The notes under the pieces are model-generated. The model searched no databases. It was given only the letters and a program-made list of their open reading frames with translations, and was not told the DNA's origin. From NCBI GenBank assembly GCA_013399115.1, contig VXAA01001143.1, positions 240,970 through 304,969 on the forward strand: a stretch of DNA of 64,000 nt. Reading direction: 5' to 3'. Position 1 is the stretch's first letter. Each line of letters begins with the position of its first letter. Below are positions 23,573 through 35,290 of this stretch, piece after piece. The DNA comes from Anseranas semipalmata. Lineage: Eukaryota; Chordata; Aves; Anseriformes; Anseranatidae. Both the position numbers and the translations under genes were made by a program.

Positions 23573-24400
23573 NNNNNNNNNNNNNNNNNNNNNNNNNNNN
23601 NNNNNNNNNNNNNNNNNNNNNNNNNNNNNNNNNNNNNNNNNNNNNNNNNNNNNNNNNNNNNNNNNNNNNNNNNNNNNNNNNNNNNNNNNNNNNNNNNNNN
23701 NNNNNNNNNNNNNNNNNNNNNNNNNNNNNNNNNNNNNNNNNNNNNNNNNNNNNNNNNNNNNNNNNNNNNNNNNNNNNNNNNNNNNNNNNNNNNNNNNNNN
23801 NNNNNNNNNNNNNNNNNNNNNNNNNNNNNNNNNNNNNNNNNNNNNNNNNNNNNNNNNNNNNNNNNNNNNNNNNNNNNNNNNNNNNNNNNNNNNNNNNNNN
23901 NNNNNNNNNNNNNNNNNNNNNNNNNNNNNNNNNNNNNNNNNNNNNNNNNNNNNNNNNNNNNNNNNNNNNNNNNNNNNNNNNNNNNNNNNNNNNNNNNNNN
24001 NNNNNNNNNNNNNNNNNNNNNNNNNNNNNNNNNNNNNNNNNNNNNNNNNNNNNNNNNNNNNNNNNNNNNNNNNNNNNNNNNNNNNNNNNNNNNNNNNNNN
24101 NNNNNNNNNNNNNNNNNNNNNNNNNNNNNNNNNNNNNNNNNNNNNNNNNNNNNNNNNNNNNNNNNNNNNNNNNNNNNNNNNNNNNNNNNNNNNNNNNNNN
24201 NNNNNNNNNNNNNNNNNNNNNNNNNNNNNNNNNNNNNNNNNNNNNNNNNNNNNNNNNNNNNNNNNNNNNNNNNNNNNNNNNNNNNNNNNNNNNNNNNNNN
24301 NNNNNNNNNNNNNNNNNNNNNNNNNNNNNNNNNNNNNNNNNNNNNNNNNNNNNNNNNNNNNNNNNNNNNNNNNNNNNNNNNNNNNNNNNNNNNNNNNNNN
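23573..24400. other. Assembly gap (828 unknown bases)
   Basis: A run of N interrupts the CpG island. Any long open frame crossing it is an artefact of translating unknown bases. The missing sequence is probably GC-rich on the left side; the right flank (from 24401) is of ordinary composition. Confidence 0.99.
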
Positions 24401-24860
24401 GCTGTGTATAGGCTATGCAAGATGCAGACACGAGGAGGGGCCCCCACCCTGTATCTGTTTCAGTTGTGACACAGCAGGATGTGCTGACGGTGTCCTGGGA
24501 CCGTTCAGCACCGACAGGCAGATCCTATAGCTAACATCCTACTTGGTTGTTTAATGTTCAAGCCTGTACAAGCTGCTTGAAGCAAGATATAAAGCAGGTG
24601 TTAGAAAACACTGGAAAGTTTGCTGTCAATTACTGTGATTTCCTCTCCCCAGCAAAGACTTAAAAGCTGGACGGATCTTTTCAGTTATGTAAATGCATTT
24701 TTCCATAAATACTTATTTTGCAGCAGAAAACAAAAAAATGTCTGTGGGGGCTAGTGTGTCTAGTTGCTGATGATGGGAGCCCACTTGCATCACTGGGGAC
24801 ACAGAGGGGTCTGGGCTTGTGGCAGCACTGGTCAGCTCTGAGCAGGGGTGTTGGAGGCTG

Positions 24861-24931
24861 ACACCCTGACATCCCAACACCCTGACATACCAACACCTTG
24901 ACATCTCCACACCCTGACATCCCAACACCCC
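24861..24931 (+). repeat. 16-bp minisatellite, about 4.4 copies
   Basis: The unit acaccctgacatccca is repeated in four full copies (24861-24876, 24877-24892, 24893-24908, 24909-24924) with one to three differences each, then a partial fifth. Because 16 is not a multiple of three, all frames stay open through it, and the open frames seen on the minus strand there are artefacts of the repeat. Confidence 0.92.
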
Positions 24932-26400
24932 AGGCACACTCTACTCACCAGTAGGATGGGGACAGGATGTAGTTTTCAGTTTTGCAAAATCAGAATCGAA
25001 TAGATAGTGCCTCTCTGCTACTGATTTATTAGGAGAACCCCTCCCTCCCAAATCAGAGAGGATTATGTCTGCGCATATCATATACCAGGTAATCGTGATG
25101 CAGTGGATGAGGCTAGGAAGACCTGGCTTAAGCTTTGCTGTCAAGCTGGCCGATGTCTGGTGGGTTCAGCAGGTGACAACGCCTGCACCTGGCAACATGC
25201 TTTTGGGGAGGGAAGCCTAAGGGATGTTTTATGAGATATCTTGATAATTCTTGGAGAAGAGGAAGTGGCAAAGATCTGTTTTGGATCTCGTTAGTTACCA
25301 AGGATGACCTTTATTGGATGAAGCTAATTATTTCTAGTAATATTTTTCCTTTAATTCCTTTGCAATTCAAAAAAACTTCAAAATACTTTCTCCCAGCGCA
25401 TTCAAGGACTGAAAGTTCAGCAAATTCTGGATGTATTTACCTGCATGCATTCAAGCTGGCGACTATCCCAGTACCAGCTAAGCCCCTTCCACAAACAGCT
25501 TGATCCCACATTTCCTCACCGCCTTGCCCCAAAATGGGTCGAAGAGCTGCATATGGGCTGGAAGCTACATCACGTCTCCAAGAGCATTGTTTCAAGTCTT
25601 CCTGTGGTCACTGACTTTCTAGGTTACTTGTTAAGTTTGGCTTGTGCCTGCCTGTGTTTTCCAACCTCACGGGGGGCTGGCAAGCTGGGGCCAGTGGCTT
25701 GCTGTGGTGACAAGGACTGTGTGCGTGCCCACAGAGCACGGCATGGAGGAAGGGCTCTGGCCCTGCAAAATCACGTTGTGTGGGTCTCTCTTTTAAGTAC
25801 CCCCCAAAGTGTACTGAAGAAATTGCCAGTATCTCACTAGCGAGATACTAGTCCCTACGGGGGACAGCTTGGCCAGCTCTCTGCTCTGTAGGTTGGCCTG
25901 GGAGGGCTCCCAGAGCCCCGCGGTGCTGCTGCTGCCCTTGAGTTTGCAGGAATAGCAGTGAGAATGAAGGAGCCGCCGAGGGCTGCTAAACACAGGCTTA
26001 ACCCTTGGGGAGGGGTCTGAGCTGCAAGTCCCTGCGAGGTGGGTGGCTGTGGAACAGAAATACCAAAATCCTCTCCTGAGGAAAGAGTGACCATGGGAGG
26101 GAGCGGCGGCAGGGGGGCACCAGCACCCAGTTTGGGTGCCAGCACTGGGCTATGGGAATTGGGTTTGTGCAGGTCCTGCTGCAGGACTGGGCATCAGCAT
26201 ACCGGGACAACAAGGATTTCTTTCAGTGGAAGCAGTTTGGGCTTTCTGGGACACAAAATGTGTGGTATTTAAAGATCACAACTAGCGTCTTAAATTCCAG
26301 GGAAAGCTGGGGTGCCTTTTTCATGAATAATATGATCTCTGTGTTCTAAGTTTTTAGAGGAACCAGGCTTTTCATTTTAACTCCCCCCTCTTTCCTACAG

Positions 26401-26545
26401 GACGGATGCTGCCGTACATGCATGATGACACAGAAAGCCTAGAGGATAGTTTTACCGTGCAGCTGACAGATGGCAAGCGCACAGTCCAAGGGACACTTTA
26501 CATCTACATCATGCCAGTCAACGATGAAATCCCTCATCTTTCCAG
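26401..26545 (+). CDS. FREM1: FREM1-like CSPG-repeat exon, intact
   Basis: A consensus acceptor (ctcccccctctttcctacag) and donor (TTTCCAG/gttagc) bracket 145 bases: two bases completing a codon, 47 codons and two trailing bases. The translation RMLPYMHDDTESLEDSFTVQ, LTDGKRTVQGTLYIYIMPVN, DEIPHLS has no stop. Residues 5-24 (YMHDDTESLEDSFTVQLTDG) are the end of an NG2/CSPG repeat almost at family consensus, and PVNDE.P is the linker into the next repeat with its Ca-binding-like acidic residues. It is far better preserved than the blocks at 2.5-16.5 kb. The next exon in the family (GET..ISS...L.A.D.D.P) should follow but was not found before 39260. Membership in FRAS1/FREM is secure; the choice of FREM1 is inferred from exon pattern and recalled similarity. 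Confidence 0.88.
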
Positions 26546-27998
26546 GTTAGCTATCTAAGTGACATTCAGTGCATAAAGACTTAGGAAGAAAAAAATGAAA
26601 TAAATGAAGGCGACCCATCTCCCCGCTAGCGTCTCCAGGCCCACCCCCAGTACAGAGGAGATCGTGCTTTCTTCTCATGTGTTGTCCCTGAAAACTGGTT
26701 GGTAGCAAGGCTGTGCATGCTGCCGCGTGGTGCGGGGCTGCAAAGAGCCCCACAATACCATCCAGCAAAAGGCATTCATGCAGAAATAGCTGTTTTGTGG
26801 TCTCTGGGTGGAGGCTTGCTTGTTTTTAAGTTAGTGGCAAAAGTCTGGTTGTCTTCAATGAGGCCAGAACTGCTCTTTTTTCATGCTCTAGGACTCTCTC
26901 CTGTTTCCTTTATTCCCTTCTGTACTTCTTCTCCATTCCCTTTAATCTATTTTTAATGGTGAATCTTGTTGGGAAGAACGTGGTATGTTTTGTTTTTTTT
27001 TTTTTAATATTGATGGTCCAAAGCTCATTGAAGGCAGTGTTAATGCTCCCATTCCTTCCAAGAGAGCCAGATTGCTGCCCCTGGGAATAAGGCTCAAGCA
27101 AAGGCGGGGTGCGATCTGTCCCCCAGTGCCAATGCTACACTGAGAGTTCATCAATTGCCTCTGTTCACAAGGGTAAAGCCCTTTTGGCAGCCTTTCACCA
27201 TAAAGAAGTCAGTCATGAGATTTCTGAATGGCATTGCTAGTCCACACCCTGTCCTGAGCGTAGAGGTATGAGCTTCTGCACACTGGCTTGAGGAACGTGG
27301 GGAGATACCTGGGCTGGTGGCGTGGTGTGAGACCGGGATGTGGGAGATGTGGCTCCGCTCACTTCATGGCTGTAACACATGTTTTAGCCTAAGCAGGATT
27401 TCTACTCTTAAGAATTCACAAGTTGAAAAAAATAATCCTGTGGAGCTGCTGAATCCCTCCAGAAATGCCAGATCTGGCCTAAAATAATAATAATAACAAT
27501 AAAAAACAAAACAGGATTAAAATATTGATTTTGCTGCTTGCCATTTGTAGACCATTTAAAAGATTCCCACAAGCCACAGGGGGAAAAGCATCAGTAAGGC
27601 CAATACTTCAGTGCCCTCCCTGCACAGTGATGGTAACAGCGTCTCCTCGACTCACAAAAATAGTTTGCAGAGCTAAAAATATTTTCTATTCTTATCCCAC
27701 AAGAACTTTTGGGACTTGAAAAATAAAACTTTTGTCTCAAAGAGAGAGAAAAAAGCAAGCTCAAACTTCTGTGAAGTATAAAAATATTCCACTCATATCA
27801 ATGTTAAATTTAGATCAAATTAGCTGCAATGTTGCATCTACATTTTAATATTTGGTGGTTGTTACTATGGCTATTACTATTTTTTTTATTGTGTATTTCT
27901 TTTTCAAAATGAAAGCCATCTTTACTCCCCAAATGAATTCCTTTTTAGAAATTTGCAGAAGAAATATTTCAATAAATTCAGACTCCTTGCATTTTTTT

Positions 27999-28024
27999 CC
28001 CCCCCCCCCCCCTTTTTTTTTTTT
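27999..28024. repeat. Homopolymer junction C14 then T run
   Basis: Fourteen C (27999-28012) are followed directly by a T run of about a dozen bases. This is a polymorphic, error-prone low-complexity tract. Confidence 0.9.
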
Positions 28025-28571
28025 GAAATAGGAAATTCGTCCAGGTCTGACTCTAGCAGGGTTTAAATCCCCATTTTCAGAGCACAAGAAACCTGTTTGA
28101 TCACAAAATACCTGGTGAGCTCTAGTTGCGAAGGTAAGTACAGGCTTTCATTTGAGGCATAAATCAGCGCACGTGTGAAATAAGACATTTCTCTGCCTGG
28201 ATTGCTGGGACCCCTTTGCTGGGCTCCCTTTTGCAGGGGAAAGCTGGAAGGAAATGGGGCAGGTTGGCCCAGGCTGGAGCGGAGCAGCAGCCCGCGGGGC
28301 GCCCAGGGGAGGCATTGACGCTCACCCGTTCGAAAGGGCTTTGGCTCCGTTCCCAGAGCGTCACGTGTGTATTTTGAAAAATTTCATAAAAGTAGTAAAC
28401 AAGGAGAAGTTGCAAAATGGACACGGGTCCCTGCTCCTACCAGCCTCTCTGCAGGGCTCCTCCAGCCCCTCAGGGCTCAGGGGAAACTTTGCCCCAGCTT
28501 CCTCCCGCCCTCCTTGCCAGAGCTGTGCTTACAACTGTATTTTCTTTACCCTTCTCTTCTCAGCTTGTTCC

Positions 28572-28610
28572 CTTTGTTTTTTTTGTTTTTGTTTTTGTTT
28601 TTGTTTTCTT
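28572..28610. repeat. (TTTTTG)n simple repeat
   Basis: Imperfect units of tttttg are repeated about six times. The open frames across it encode only Phe/Val/Leu/Cys-rich filler. Confidence 0.85.
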
Positions 28611-29624
28611 GTGCATCATATCTTCCCTTACTTTTCCCCATTTCTCGCAGTTTCCCTGTTGTCAGCTATCAGAAATGGCTTCACTGGATTTGTATGGTTG
28701 CTCCTACCTAGTGTGAGCAACCCTGTGGAGACACCCCTTATTTAATCTTTTAATTTCCATGTTATCTTCTAGTCTGTCAGAGGCGAGCTTCATCTCTCAA
28801 ATGCTGTTTATGCCTTCTTAGTCCATAGAGCAAGCTGGAATGGAAGGCAATGTAAGGGCAGGAAAAGTGCCAGTATCACCATTTTTTTCACAGTTTTTCA
28901 CTTGGCCGCGTTGCTGGGAGTGTGCTCTTCTTCTGCACAGAGCCGTGAAAGCAAAGGACAACATAAGAGAAAAATCCTGTGCTTGTAAGTGGCAAAGCTT
29001 TCTGTCCCAGTCCCAGGGCAGCATATTTGTTGAAAAGTTTTTTAAAAATTCTGTCTGCTTGATGCTAAGAAGAGCCTGTTCATGCTTAATAAATTGGAGA
29101 AGTTGCTCAAAAATACTTCATCCATATGAAAGCACGAGCCCTGTACGGCTGCCAAGAGAAGTGAGACCTGTGGTGTCATGCCGAGCAGGCAATGGTCACA
29201 CGAATTAGAGAAGCTTAGGTACAGATCCCTCACTGCCACAGTTTTCCCTGAGATGTGAAAATGTAACAGGGAAAATAGAGAACAGCATTTGGTCTTTCCA
29301 GCCAGATCTGCTGCTTTTGGACACGTTCATGGGCCACGCACCAAGCAGAATAAGAGAAACCAAAATAACATCTTTAAATAATAATTCCTGCAGCACATGC
29401 ATGTATTTTAATTCTCCTTCCTCAGCTTCATTATTGCTATTCTTAGCGAATTCTTGCCTAGCCTCTCTCTTACCAACACCAGCCTGGAGAAGGCTCTCGG
29501 TTCCCAGGCACTTCAGCCTCAGCCCTGAGGAGCCAGGTGACAGGGAGGCCTTGGGACATCAGTGATGCTGCAAGGCTGGAGCATGCAGACACATGGAGAT
29601 CAAGGAAGTCTGCTCAAATCGTCA

Positions 29625-29645
29625 CCCCCCCCCCCCCCCCCCCCC
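29625..29645. repeat. Uninterrupted run of 21 C
   Basis: Positions 29625-29645 are all C. The complement is a G21 run able in principle to form a quadruplex; the length in the assembly may be inaccurate. Confidence 0.95.
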
Positions 29646-32600
29646 ATGCTAAATGGGAAGTGGCTGCCACTGTTTTGATTTTTCACCAGTGTTTCCCTTC
29701 CCTGTTTTGGTTTTGTTTGTTCTTCCCAGGAATATGGGTCTGGAAGCTGAAGCAGCTGAGCAGAGCCCTTTCCAGTGCCAGGGCAGAAGCAGGCACCAAA
29801 GATGCTCCCAGGGCTGAGCTTGGCTGTGCTGTCCCCATGCGCCCTGCCTGAGGCTGGAGGTGGCAGAGGCTCCAGGGCTTGTGTCTGTTCTCCTGGGGAC
29901 AAGGGACATCCCCGGGCAGCTCCTGCTGCAGCAGACTGGTTCTGGAAGTGGCTTAGCTTGTGACTTGACTTCACTGGTAGGGTAAGCAGCAAGACAGCAC
30001 ACATGTTATTTGAAACTTTCTCCTGCATTTAGGTGGCTCCAGTAGGTCCCTTGCAGGATTTCCTTCTCAGCTCCTACCTGGGCTTCAGAGGTGCCCATAG
30101 CCTCCATGCCTGCCCCAGCCGGAGCTCACCCAACGCCCTACGTGACATTAGGGCAAGCTGGAAGCCATACCCCAGCACCGCTCTGCAGCATCCCAGCCCT
30201 AGCGGAGAGCAGGGCTCTCAGCCTTCCCTCAGAGGGAAGGCTCGGCCTCTCGAGCTAGGCCCCTGCAACCGCTTCTTGCCACGCGTCTCCTTCCACCACC
30301 CTTCTCTGTAATGACACCTTTTAGCTGACTTTTTTATCGGTTTGCTAAGCCACTGTGCTGTCTTCTTCCTTTTATAATTAAGCAACTTGAGAAATCCTTT
30401 GAGGTCAATAAATTCTGAGGAGGCTTACATAAAACAGAATATAAAGTGGAGAGCCCTGCCATCAGAAGCCAGTAAAAGTCAGCCTCTTTGTGCGACACCT
30501 CCACAAATGGCATTATGTCATTGCATAATATTAGTAAGAAACGGTAAGATTATGGTGTTTTGTTCGGAGCTATAAAAAGTAATGAGTCTCACATAATCTA
30601 CTGAAGTGAATGGGAGGGGGGAGCACGAGAGGAGAGGGAGGTGATTCTAAAAACGGACCTCCATTTTTTTGGCATCGTGAGTGCATTAGGAAATCTAGCT
30701 TGTAACACCCAAATAGACTTTAATGTGCCCTGTCGTGTGGATTTCATTTATTTTGTTTTGCTTTGCTTGCTGGGAACACACACAAAAACCTTTCAGGAGT
30801 CAGGTGGTCTTGCTTGACAAATTTTGTTTCAGTAAATACTGCATAATGATCAGAAACTGGAAAATGCTGTGGGGCCGGTTAGGATGGCTTTATTCACCCT
30901 GGGCTGCCACACAGTGCTGCAAGTGTCTTGGATGCTGCTGATCCCGGCTCGATGAAGCCAATGGTATTATTCTAAATCTTCACAAACAGGGTGACACATT
31001 TCCGGCACTAAATATTTACTTTCTCCAAGTAGGAATTTAAGTGCCTGACCGACAAATCTTTGGAGTCATTCATGTCGGATAAGGAAGGAAGCAATGCTCT
31101 GAGGGCGGCTTTGTGCCGCAGACCTGAATGCGCAGGTTGTGTGGGAGTTAAATGCAAACTGCGAAGGCTGGGGACCGAGCAGACCGCTTCCCCGCTGAAC
31201 ATACGCAAACCTCTTTGCAAGCAATAGCGCGCAATACGGACTGGGCTTCCTATGCGGAGAGCCAAGTGCGGTGGGAGATGGTCGAAACGAGAAGCTTGCC
31301 TGTTCATCCTGCTTGGTTCTGGTGCATGCCTGTTGAGACGGGATGACAAGAGAGTGCTGCAGACTGCGCTCGATAAATGCCAGTGCTACCTCTCAGGCTG
31401 GGGCGAGGGGGAAATATTTTAGCAGCGATATTCTGCAACCAAATGAGAGGACGGCTTCTTTTCACACACTACAACTGCTCACTAATGCATGCATGAACTG
31501 TCCTTTCTGTCAAACAGCTTCATTAGTATTCTTTTTTATTCTGCACTGGAATTAGGCTGAAAGAGAGATTATATCGAGAGTTGGTCCAATTTTACGTGTT
31601 TTTAAAATACGTGCTTTTTATAGGACCGAAAATCGGTCCGGAGCCTCTGTGTAAGCAGCAGCTACCAGGGCTGGTGGCTGCTAGCTGTCTGTTTGGATCA
31701 CCTTGTGTGCTGTGGGATATTCATCCAAAATACATGCAAGTCCCCCGAACACCACTGGACTGCTTTGCCAGAGCTCATCGGGCTGCCTGGTGAGAGGGGA
31801 ATAGCGCGAGAACCATCAGCGACAGCTAGCGTCGGGATGCGAAATTATCAATATTAATGCAAGGAAGCGCGTATCCAAAAAAGCAGCAGTTACAGTGGCA
31901 GTCCTAGGAGGTGCTTCAGCCTGGTGGGTTTTAGGTGGTTCTAGTTGGAAAAGATGCAGTTTATGATGTGCTAAGCTATGTCCTACCCACCTCTGCTCCT
32001 CCATGCTCTAGGGACAGTACCAAGCTCCTGTTTGCCTTGGGGCACTGCAGTCCTACTCGCCCTGCATATTTCTCAAGCGATCCGTATCTACGTACTTCCA
32101 TGCGATCTATACTGTTTTCTAACTTGCCTTCCTGACACCCTGTAGTTTTTCTTACCTTGCTATAGGTTGCAAATAAATTGGTCAATAAATATCAGCTTGC
32201 TTAGGGCCATCAGAGCTACTTTTCCTCTTTTCTCTTTTTCCTTCCTGAAATCTTACCTGAGATCTGAGAACTTTGGGATTTACCCAAGGCATGGTGTAAG
32301 CGGGCCATGCAGCAGGCGCGTGTGTCACCAGCACCTCTGGTATTGGCAGCAAGGGCTGCCCAGCCTCCATAAGCCCTGCGTGGGCCACAGCGTATGCATC
32401 ATGCAGGGCTTTCCTGCACATGCTCCGCTTCTCCTAGGCTTTCTGGAGCAAGCCGGTGCTGCACACTTGCTCTCCACATGTGCCACAGGTTTGGCGCATC
32501 CCGAAGCGTTGGAGCCTGCTCGTACGTGCTGCTCTGAACGCACCCACTGCAGACAGCTGGGGAGCCCCGCCAGCCAGATGGTGGAAAGGCTCCCTGCACC

Positions 32601-34789
32601 TGAATCCTGAAAAGCATTTGTTCTCAAAAAAAAAAAAAANTGTTGTTGATGCCTCTGCCCGTTCACAGCAGTGCAGGCTTAGCCGAGGGGGCTGGCCCAC
32701 GCTGCGTCCCTTTGCCCATCCACTGCAAACGTTGCCGTGTCACCTGGGGTGTGAGGCTGCTGCTCGTGGTGTCTAGACGGGTGATTACTGAAAATTAATT
32801 AAACTGAAGGAAATTAGGCTGGAAGGGGAGTAGGCTCCTGGGAGGGGAAAATGGAAGAGAAAATAGGATCCTGGTGTTAACCCTTTCCAGCTACTGATAT
32901 GGGAAAAGCTCTTAAATGCTCTCAGGTCAACATGACTACATGCAGACAGCACTTTGCTGTGATTTTGGGAGCTCTGCTTCTTATGCGAACCTGCAGCCCA
33001 GGCGTGCCAAGCACATCAAGAACCAGCAGCCTGTTCTCCCCCTGCCCGTGCCTCTATTGCTAGCCAGACCTGAAATAACTTGCAGATCAGCAGTAGGTTT
33101 GAAACAAGATGGTCTGGTTGTGGGTAAGGTCAGAGGAACAGAGATGATTGGATGTAATCTGATAATAAATCAGAGCTTTATGGGGAAGGGACTGGGGGCT
33201 TTAGCATTGCATCCTGGACTACATTTCAGTCGAGAGGATTTGGACAGGTCTCCTCTTGCTTTTACACAGCCTCTTACCTGCTCTTCCCTCTCTTAAAGCC
33301 TCTCTTATATAGCTTTTCAGCATGGTATCCGAGTGCTTTGTGCCTTCCCCTTGGCATGAAGCCACCGTCTGGCTAGCGAGCAAGTACAAACTGTAACACC
33401 TGGGTGTCAGCTATGAACATTAGGGTGTGCTACAATGGACCCATCTGTAGTACTTGGCACATGCCGAAGATTTTTATATGTGGTTGGCTGAAAAGCAGGA
33501 TCAGAGAGAGAGAGGAGGGAGAGCAGGGGAAGAGGGCTCCGCTGGGCACGCAGAGAACATCGTTTTGGCAAAGGTGCCAGTAGGTTTCCATGGGCTTGTC
33601 TGCTTTTTCACTCAGCTCATGCATTCAATAAAAATATCCAGGTTGCTTCTAAGAAAAGCAGGAGTAGATTTCCCCAAAGAACAGGCTTAGAAGCTTCATC
33701 CTTTGTCTCTAGAGAACAAATCTAATGCTATAACTGGTTTTAATAAGAATAGATTTAATGGTAATAGATATAGTAAAAACTGATTTAATAATGACTAGTT
33801 TCATTGTTCTTCCACATGCAATAGGTCTTGCTGAGCAGCCCCCCAGCACCCTGGGATTTCTAGCTGGGTTTGGAGGGAGGAGCACACTGTGCTTGGGGCC
33901 AGCTCTTCTGCCTGTTTTTTGGGCCCTGTCGGCTTTGACAGTGTTGCATCCTGGAATACTGTTCGGTCGGGAGGATATGGACCAGGGGTGCCTGTGGTAT
34001 TTCCACACTGGTATCCTGAGCCCAGAGTCATGATGGTTTCCAGTTTTACTCGATGGATGGAAAAAATGTGCCCCCATCTGAAAATGTCTGTGTATCTGTG
34101 AGAAACACCAGCAAAGGTGGGGAAGGAGTTTACAGCAGTAAAAGGAGCCGTGGCTTATTGCATCGGGTTCACCTAAGAGAACACTGCAGTGCACTGAAAG
34201 GAGAGGAAACATTATTTTTTTTTCCCTTTATTGTGGCACTGATGTGTTTTAAAATGCATGGGCAAAGTTTATTTCCTCCAAAGGGGCCAAGTCCTCCTGG
34301 CATTCTTATGAACAAGCTCATTAGAATAAAATCCATTATGCGCATAACTAATGACACAAATTTACAAATCTGTTGACAATTATGACCACATCCCTCATGC
34401 ATTTGCTTGCAGCTCACTGGAGTGACCAGGAGGAGTTCAATCCAGAAGTTTTACAGCTCACGAGCTCCGAGAGCAGTGATGTGAGATTATTTCCCAACTG
34501 GATTACAAAGCTGTCATTAGTCAGGGCAGCGCGGGAGGACCAGGGCACGAGACCGTAAACTGTCCTCAGGAGACCTGAAATCATTTTGAAGGCAGGGCGA
34601 GATATTCCTGGCTGCAGAGACCTTTTTTTTTCTTTTTTTTTTTTTTTTTTAGCTGGGGGGGAAAACATACGCGGGTGCACACAAACGACGTCTGTTCCAA
34701 GGAGCGCCTCGCGTCCTCTGGAAATGAATAGAAATCAAATTGAGACACTGGTGTCCTCAGAGTGTTAAATATTTCCAAGTTCTTGCCAG

Positions 34790-35290
34790 GCGGGTGTAAT
34801 TTATTGAATGTAGGTTTTGTGAAATAGTGCTGCTGTCAGGGCGAGATTGGCACCAGAGAAATGAAGGCGGCTAATTCTCAGGGGGTCCTCCCTGGCAAAA
34901 ACCCTCTATTGAGTCCTCATGCTACTTGTGCTCATAACTGCCGAAAAACCAGGAGTGCCATCTGCAAACTGTGATTCATAAACACTCTGTCAGTCTGCCA
35001 TGTACCCTGACATCATAAAATAACAAGAAGCAGCATTGTAATAAAGAGAGGAGGTTTGCAGTCGACCAATTAAATGCATCTAATTTATTTCTGTTACAGC
35101 TGAGGCTTTATTTATTAGTAAACAGCTGCATTTGTTACACTTTTTTTTTCTTTTTTCTATTTTTTTTTTTTTACTAGGAGTGTGCCAACTGGCACTTTTG
35201 ATAATCCATTAATCCTAAATAATCATCTGGGTACTTCATGGTTGGTAGGAAAAAAATAGCGAGAAGGTTATTAAAAGTTAAAACGTCACC
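34790..35290. promoter_or_regulatory. Candidate conserved non-coding element (pattern only)
   Basis: The stretch is AT-rich, free of repeats on its left part, low in CpG, and carries clustered motifs of the kind seen in vertebrate enhancers: TTTATTG/TTTATTTATTAG, ATTAAATGCATCTAATTTA, an AAACAGCTG E-box and GTCATAAAA. It ends with two T runs (about 35143-35172). No open frame is conserved-looking. The call is from texture alone, without alignment. Confidence 0.25.

Noticed and set aside
23006..24530. Very long open frames (up to 487 codons) on both strands
   Set aside because: They are open only because they cross 828 unknown bases; the flanks show no recognisable protein.
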